Shown in pieces: positions 57,946 through 64,000 of a DNA stretch of 64,000 bases. The DNA comes from Undaria pinnatifida (Eukaryota > Sar > Phaeophyceae > Laminariales > Alariaceae): contig JABAKD010000012.1 in assembly GCA_012845835.1 (NCBI GenBank), positions 9,103,973 to 9,167,972 on the forward strand. Reading direction: 5' to 3'. Below the pieces are notes generated by a model. It searched no databases and was not told the origin of the DNA. It saw only the letters and a list, made by a program, of their open reading frames with translations. The position numbers were made by a program, and so were the translations under genes. Numbering within the stretch: the stretch's first letter is position 1; each line of letters opens with the position of its first letter.

Positions 57946-58015
57946 CCGACCCCATTCCCGCCGACGAACGGCACCAGAGCTCGGCCGACCCCTTCCAAGT
58001 CCCCAAGGCGTGCGC
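57946..58015 (-). CDS. module exon D (70 nt), copy at 58.0 kb
   Basis: ARLGDLEGVGRALVPFVGGN, acceptor CTCCGTTGCAG, donor GTGAGC, phase 1 in and 2 out. Confidence 0.6.
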
Positions 58016-58429
58016 CTGCAACGGAGAAGGAATCGCAGGGATACTCAAAAGACCATTTCAGTGTAGTGAGTACGGCGTCAGCGCAAGACAAACCGTACGC
58101 ATGTGGAAACGATGTCGACTGCGCAAAGAAAAGTAGACACGATTAGGGGATCAGGGGGAACTGGTCTACACAAGAGCCGTTTGTTGGTGGTGGAGAACAC
58201 CAGTACTGTCTAGGAGAAGAATGACAATGGTCGCATGAGAGAAATCAAAACTGCAGTAAAGTGAAGTACTCGTCCGAGCTTTTTTCTCGTCTGTGGGTGT
58301 AGAGCGCGTGATTTGAGGGTGTCACGGTGGGTGATCTGACAACTCAGTTTTGAAAAAGGCAGACCATCAACCGAATGCGACGCTTCGGGTACGTTATCAA
58401 AAAATGACCTTCTCACCACCACACGCATC

Positions 58430-58834
58430 TTGGTCGTGCAAGAAACAGAGCGATTCGCTTTTCAAGGACGCATGACTAACGGTTATGACTGGCAATATAT
58501 AATAGCCGATGCACACAAGCAAAAAACCGCCCCACCCTACAAGTCGCTTCAAACATTTTATGGGGTGCTTCGTTCGACGAAACATGCAACATCGCCTTCG
58601 AAATGCACTACACCATTTACAATACGGAGAGGGAGACACGGAACCACATACATGCCCATATTCCTAAAGCCAGGAAACAAACGCGACTTATTTTTGGACG
58701 TCGAGCCGCGGTTCGTGGCTGACTGCATTTGTGCGGCTGTCGACATGTGGGTCTCTTTGTCTCTTCCAGACGCGTATCCAGTATGCTCATCAACCGCGGA
58801 GACCACTGGTTTATGCTATTGTGTTGCATGTTAA
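58430..58834 (+). other. unassigned open frame, up to 134 codons
   Basis: Plus-strand frame through GYDWQYIIADAHKQK and FLDVEPRFVADCICAAVDMW. No domain recognised. The minus strand is also open over part of it, and the neighbours are minus-strand exons. Coding status undecided. Confidence 0.25.
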
Positions 58835-58863
58835 TTTCCAACCAAGAACCCTACTCTGCTCAC

Positions 58864-59085
58864 CCCCCTCGCCCACGTGGATGCGCAGATGCGCCACCCC
58901 ATCCATGTCGAAAAAATCGGCCCAATTGGGCACGAAGTTCCCACGGAGCGGAAACGCGGGTTCCTCGATTGCCTTGGGGATCACGGTCAGTGCTTTAACC
59001 GCGGTGATCTCCTGCAAAATCAAGGTGGCAACATAGCCCAGAAGCGGGGGAGCATCCGTCATGTCGACATATCGTACGCTAGATT
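58864..59085 (-). CDS. exon of an unrecognised minus-strand gene
   Basis: 222 nt with a GAGTCAG acceptor and GGGG|GTGAGC donor. Visible: PLLGYVATLILQEITAVKAL, then FVPNWADFFDMDGVAHLRI. Amphipathic and hydrophobic, protein-like throughout. Family not recognised. It belongs with exons at 59,613-59,667 and 60,395-60,488, but intervening exons are missing because phases do not all connect. Confidence 0.5.
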
Positions 59086-59612
59086 CTGACTCCACCACTT
59101 CGTATTTCTTGGCTGGTGTACGGCTTGCTTAGGCTACGATACTCGGACATATGACATTCATATGATATGTGTCACACTTTGGCTTGTTGTGATTTTCCTG
59201 GGCGTTTCTTCCATCCTAGAGCGACTTAAGCCTGTCCTGTGACCATGGACTTGATCATGGCCATCATGAACTATTCTGAGAACGACAACTGCAACATCAC
59301 ACTATACCAGGTGCATGTTGTATGACGCATAGGATGCGATTTTTGCTATCCCCGATAAGTTTCATACCTGGTATCATATTACATTAGTGTGTCTTTTGGT
59401 GATCACGTTCACACCGGGAGCGGTAGAAAACACCCCAAACCTGCCCGGACCATATGTATATATAGATACCAAATACCCGTGAGATGTGGAACCGTCCAAC
59501 CAAAATACACCACGCAGACTACAAAAAGCGTTGGACTCAATTGAAGAACACCACGATATTTGCAATTCCACGTGGTGCTTCCATATCTTCGTTCTACCTC
59601 AACAAAACGCAC

Positions 59613-59667
59613 CTCGTCAACAAGCCCGGCAGCGGCCGATTCCTCCGCCGCAGCCCTTGCCTCTCGC
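59613..59667 (-). CDS. short exon of the same gene
   Basis: 55 nt. Acceptor CAAATGTGTCCAG, donor GAG|GTGCGT. REARAAAEESAAAGLVDE, an Ala/Glu-rich helix. Confidence 0.45.
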
Positions 59668-60394
59668 CTGGACACATTTGAAAAAAAAAATGCCCGATGA
59701 GCTAGGGCACAAGATTTAGGAAGATCCTTTAGTTCACTGTTGTAATTATCATAACCCGATTTGAACTTGGAACAGCAGGGGGACGACGTGTGAGTACCTC
59801 CTTACGGCAACTACCCGTCGCGACCGCGGTGCGACGCTCGCGTCCTTCTCTCTTCGCGCCTCACTCGCAATTTCACACCACAGCTGGAAATCCCCAAGCA
59901 TCCCGTATACAGTGCGCGCTCATTGTATGAATGCACCCGCGCGCGTGTAAGGGAGCGTCAGAGCATGTCGTTGTCCACCACGGCACCACGTTGAAGCACC
60001 GGATAGCACGGCTGTGTGTACTTATCGTAACACCGTGTACTGCTTGTAGCAGTACAGGACACCAGAACATCAGTAAGAGTAGCAATAGTGTGTACGTCTA
60101 AGATACCTGAAACAGCAGTCAACACCCATACTGGTAAGGAACAGGAAACATGGCCCTGGCTGAATTATCGTAATGTCGTGTATGATATGCTGTATTACGG
60201 CCGTTCCCAACGAATGCAGAAATTCACGGTTTGACTTTGAGCGACGCCTTGGGATAAAAAATAAATAGAGTTGGACAAACATAAATGGCGTTTTGGGGCA
60301 GGAATAGGCCTATGCACCCCAAAAAACACCGGAGCGGACCACCTGTGTTGCTTTGTCCATGAAAAAAAATAATCGAATCTATGACGAAACTTAC

Positions 60395-60488
60395 ATCTGG
60401 AACAACCTCAAACACCGTTTTTTCGTTGTAACAGATTCCTAATTCTGCCGCAACTCCAGCCTCACGTCTGATCTGAAAGTGTACCACC
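60395..60488 (-). CDS. exon of the same gene
   Basis: 94 nt. Acceptor CCTCTGCAG, donor GAT|GTAAGT. VVHFQIRREAGVAAELGICY then NEKTVFEVVPD. Good composition for a real protein, family not recognised. Confidence 0.52.
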
Positions 60489-60506
60489 CTGCAGAGGATT
60501 CTCTGG

Positions 60507-60938
60507 TGCTCTCACCACAGTGTGGCAAAGCGGAATCAATTTCCGTGCGCCCTCCAAGGACGCTGAAGTTCACAATGTGGCTCCAGGTGTTGGGATTTTC
60601 TTTCTCAAACTAAGGTCAAGTTAGTTTTTGCGGTACCCATACAAACGAATAATTTTGTTATTTTTTTGGGGATCTGGCGCTACTACATTACAACGCAGTG
60701 CTTTCGTACTCATTTCTTTGACTGCTCTCACCACAGTGTGGCAAAGCGGAATCAATTCCCGTGCGCCCTCCAAGGACGCTGAAGTTCACAATGTGGCTCC
60801 AGGTGTTGGGATTTTCTTTCTCAAACTAAGGTCAAGTTAGTTTTTGCGGTACCCATACAAACGAATAATTTTGTTATTTTTTTGGGGATCTGGCGCTACT
60901 ACATTACAACGCAGTGCTTTCGTACTCATTTCTTTGAC
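60507..60938 (-). repeat. 216-bp perfect-but-one tandem duplication containing an exon
   Basis: 60,507-60,722 and 60,723-60,938 differ at one seen position (CAATTTCC/CAATTCCC). Each carries on the minus strand a 47-nt exon-like segment (CTTCAG acceptor, GTGAGA donor; 60,516-60,562 and 60,732-60,778), reading VLGGRTELIPLCHTV in one frame. Only 27 bases separate the inner donor from the next acceptor at 60,489. Confidence 0.93.
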
Positions 60939-60939
60939 T

Positions 60940-61560
60940 TTGAGGCCACTTCTTGAGCCCACGTATGGCGGCGTCTGTGACTTGAACCCTCAAGTCCACC
61001 ACCCTGGAATACCTTGCCTGCCTGTATATAGTCTACACGAGCACCAGGTGAATCTTGGGCGATTTCGTTAGGAAGGCACAGGCCAGACTGACAACAGATC
61101 AGACTATACCCTTACTTGATTGAGACCTCTCGGGCGTGAAGCGTCATTTGGGGGCTTCAGTGGGAAGCACGGTGTCAGTGAAAGAGTGTAGAGCGCTGAG
61201 TGGCCCACAGGGATCGCGAGAATTTGATCGTGACCAAATCCCGGTTTCGATAAAGTATGGCGCTACACGTCGTACCTCAATATGATTTTGTGGGCAAAGC
61301 AACACAGATGGGGCACTTCAAGGGACAGCACTATTGCAAATCTCGAAAGCTGACAGTGACCCGCGTCAACAATCCCTGCGCAAGACGCGGGAAGTTTTAT
61401 TTTTTTTGTTTCTTTAGTTCTCAGGCCATCCCACGAGTATTGTTAAATTGCCCCAAAATACAGTTATAAAATATGGCAGGCACCCTGACCAGATTCGAAC
61501 CCGACGCGAGCTCCGTTTTCCCTTCCTTTCGTCAACAAACGCAAGGTCGATACGCAAAAA
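60940..61560. other. no recognisable gene
   Basis: A B-box-like GGTTCGAATCTGG on the minus strand (about 61,483-61,495) hints at another tRNA-derived relic. Otherwise nothing. Confidence 0.4.
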
Positions 61561-61571
61561 AAGGTGCAATC

Positions 61572-61624
61572 TTTTTTTTTTTTAATCCTCCGGCGAATGG
61601 GGAAAAATAAAGCTTAAGCTCACC
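61572..61624 (-). mobile_element. short poly(A) retroposon, 5'-truncated copy 3
   Basis: T-run then AATCCTCCGGCGAATGGGGA... to AGCTCACC, flanked by AATC on both sides (61,568-61,571 and 61,625-61,628). Same family as 17,739-17,801 and 18,386-18,516. Confidence 0.75.
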
Positions 61625-61819
61625 AATCGTTTTGTGTTTGACAGCAGAACTCACGCTTTCTTTGCAGACGCAGCGCTAAAAACCGCACTAAAAACCGCAT
61701 TCTACAAGAGCTGACGTCGAAATTTGGCTTCAATTTTAGCTTGTATTTTGAAACAGAGTGATATTACCAAGTGCACATTTGTTGCACGCTTGCAGGCTCT
61801 TCTCCAACCGAACCCAACC

Positions 61820-61850
61820 CAACCCAACCCAACCCTACTGGCACATACAC
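61820..61850 (+). repeat. (CCCAA)n short tandem
   Basis: AACCCAACCCAACCCAACCC, five or so CCCAA units. Confidence 0.85.
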
Positions 61851-62329
61851 ACTGCTGTGCTACTGTATACTGGTGCTGCTGTTTCAGTAGTCACGAGTGT
61901 TCACCTTTTGTTCAATAGTCTTTTTGGGAGATCCCAAGTGGTCGGGCGGGACACGCATGGATATTCAGGCATGCGAGGGTAGAAAGAAGCTAACCTCTTT
62001 AGGCGCCAAAACGTAAATTAGAAATTCGCTTCATTCGTAATGAATATACTACAACAATTGCTACTACTGCAGTATTAGTACGGAGCAATACGAGCTGGTC
62101 CGGTTTATAGTCAAACGCAACAGCGGAATGAGTTTTTAGTAGATCATTTTTGCGAGTTTCGACATGAAAAATTGCGTGAAGATAGCAAAGGGGTTGACTC
62201 CAATTTTTACGCTCTGAATAAAAAAACAATCGAAGAGAAAAAAATATTGCCATTAAAAAAAAACGCTTGCCACTATATCCGCAATAACCACAAGTACCAA
62301 CAACCATGACCAAGCCATCCATGCGTAAA

Positions 62330-63075
62330 CCATCCACCACACACATGGTAGAGCAATATAGTGGAAATTACAGAAATAAATTTATAAAATAGACATGATT
62401 ACTTCAAAATTCCCCACCTAAAGTAATAACTAATACTATTAATAACACCAATCAATATAGCGGAGAAAAACATTTGTATATAAAAGAAAAGAACCCCTCC
62501 CAAAAACATTTCACCTACATAGCATAGTGCAAATATCAGCAAGCAGATTCAAAATTCGTCGAACTCACACCTGATGTCCTGAAAATATATACATGTATTT
62601 AAATATTAGAGTGACAGCGTATAAATTTGGAACCGTGGGTTCGTGTCCTTCAGAGTTTAAAAAAAAAATTGGGAGTGGGAGTAGATGAATTTAATTCTTG
62701 AATGCTGTATTAAGAGCAACATATAGATAACTTATAATATTCTGTATTCGTACTCTTCCCGATATTAAAGCCCCCGGGGGGAGAAAAAACAAAATAAACC
62801 GCCTACCATACATATGATAAAGCAGTATAGTGGAAACTACAGTAATAATTTTATAAAATAGATGTGATGTTTTACCTAACTCAAAATTCCCCACCTAAAG
62901 TATAAATACCAATACTTACCATTATAGTGGACAAAAAATAAGACACCTCCCAATCAAAACTCACTCATATAGTATATTATTACGAGTACCAACAACGCAG
63001 CTTGCAAATATGAGTATTGACCTGAAATTCGTCAAACTCACGGCTGACGTCCTTGAAAATTAGTTATAAAAAAAG
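62330..63075 (+). repeat. AT-rich dispersed repeat, copies 2 and 3 in tandem
   Basis: 62,550-63,070 is collinear with 18,000-18,700. 62,335-62,560 is a further partial copy (GTAGAGCAATATAGTGGAAA..., CCCCTCCCAAAAA...). It ends with the recurrent GCAGCTTGCAAATATGAG block. Confidence 0.85.
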
Positions 63076-63790
63076 TTTGGTTTTGGTCGGCGCGTGAAGT
63101 CCTAGCACAAAGCCCTCGGAATCACGTGCCAATTTTTCAGCAAAAAGAAGACAAATTGAGCTGCAAAAAGCGATTTTCGATTTTTCAAGAAAGGACGGGC
63201 AGGGTTTGAGGGAAAAGACAGGATAAGTTGACGAAAATTAAAGGGCATGCTTTCGCTGATGCAATGGACATACTGTGGCCGCGTTTTCTTTTTTAATATG
63301 CCTGATGATGAGTAATCTCGCTGCATTTATTAACAAAATAGACTCGAAAAATATTTTTTCACGTAGCAAGTGACTTGATTTATGTATAGAAATGACTTGG
63401 TTTCGGTTTGGGATGCAGGAGAAGGGCCGGAATGCACCGACTCGGGCTGATATTATTAGCTATGCAGCTGCGCGTTGATTGGCTGATCATCAGTGTATGC
63501 GTATTATAGCCCAATTCATCACCGTTCAAGATATGAGACTTGCTTGTCAAGCGAAAGTCAGCTTTACAACCAGACTAGCTCGTACTGACTACCAGTATTG
63601 CTCTAGTGACAACATGCGTGAAGGGAAGTGAAGGAAGTTGCAAAGCGCCTACAGTTACTCGACTCGCCGGTCCCAGCGATGCTCCTCCTCATGTTCACGT
63701 TGCATCATATGTACTCGTGTATAGCCGCTGCGGTAGCAGCGGCTATATGTCATGCACAAAGCTCTGCAGAGCCAATGCGTATGTACGATT
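63075..63790. other. no recognisable gene
   Basis: Contains the small palindrome TATAGCCGCTGCGGTAGCAGCGGCTATA (63,721-63,748; 12-bp arms). Nothing else supported. Confidence 0.5.
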
Positions 63791-63799
63791 TAAGCAAGG

Positions 63800-64000
63800 G
63801 TATGTTTGACAGAGTATACCGATGCCGAAGCTATTTGGGTGTGCGTACCGAACTTACCCAAGTGTCGGGTACTGGTAGTGCGGTCGTACCGAAGCTAGTG
63901 TCTAGTACCGGTTTAGAGGGCGTACCGGGCCACATGGGTAGGGTACAGAAGACCTGTATACCCCCTGTACATCCTTACCGAACTGTTGGGTACCGGTATT
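63800..64000. repeat. TACCGAACTTACC/GGTACCGG repeats at window end
   Basis: Opposite-strand relatives of the repeats at 31,870-32,110 (ACCGAACTTACC, GGGTACTGG, GTACCGGTTTAG). Continues beyond the window. Confidence 0.75.

Noticed and set aside
1-64000. CRISPR arrays, bacterial operons, prophage or integron features
   Set aside because: No short regularly spaced direct repeats with unique spacers, no ribosome-binding-site-linked ORF runs; repeats and split exons indicate eukaryotic nuclear DNA.
1-64000. Assignment to a particular species
   Set aside because: Only a remembered likeness of the LINE tail to algal sequences; no search was possible.

Overview
This window reads as nuclear DNA from an intron-rich eukaryote. 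Real coding sequence is cut into exons of 30-230 bases with GT-AG (some GC-AG) borders, and almost no long open frames survive. Non-LTR and LTR retroelements, tRNA-derived SINEs, poly(A) retroposons, trinucleotide microsatellites and large palindromes fill much of the rest. Organism identity cannot be fixed from sequence alone. The 3' end of the LINE fragment at 16.4-17.6 kb resembles a family I loosely associate from memory with algal (stramenopile) genomes; this is a low-confidence guess.

Left part (1-10.8 kb): repeats and mobile-element debris. It holds a C-rich tract, a (CAA)n block, a tRNA-headed SINE, and a 370-bp miniature LTR element with intact 4-bp target duplication and a tRNA-like core (4,300-4,669). 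It also has clusters of TGACGGTA motifs and two or three dispersed duplications.

10.8-22.1 kb: the one gene I recognise with confidence. It is a minus-strand ubiquitin-specific protease (USP family). Twelve exons join into a continuous 388-codon frame carrying the Cys box, a CxxC/CxxC zinc ribbon, the LHIKRFKY segment and the GGHYTAYV...WYND His/Asn boxes. A LINE, two short poly(A) retroposons and a dispersed repeat sit in one of its introns.

22.8-29.4 kb: several rearranged copies of a minus-strand exon module (called X and Z here), possibly duplicated from the 5' part of the USP gene. They include a 249-bp near-perfect palindrome and four ~368-bp tandem units, each folding into a hairpin.

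29.7-31.7 kb: a 2-kb non-autonomous LTR retrotransposon with 5-bp target duplication, polypurine tract and candidate primer-binding site.

33.5-39.2 kb: minus-strand repeated exon pairs of unknown function and one exon with a membrane helix. 41.3-58.1 kb: a modular minus-strand gene family. Its exon classes (A, B, C, D, E) keep exact lengths and splice phases between diverged copies. One module has been amplified into about seven nearly identical 1.35-kb tandem units (43.7-53.5 kb), and the segment at 54 kb is inverted. 58.8-60.9 kb: exons of one more unrecognised minus-strand gene, one of them duplicated in a 216-bp tandem repeat. The right end (61-64 kb) is AT-rich dispersed repeats and GGTACC-rich repeats.
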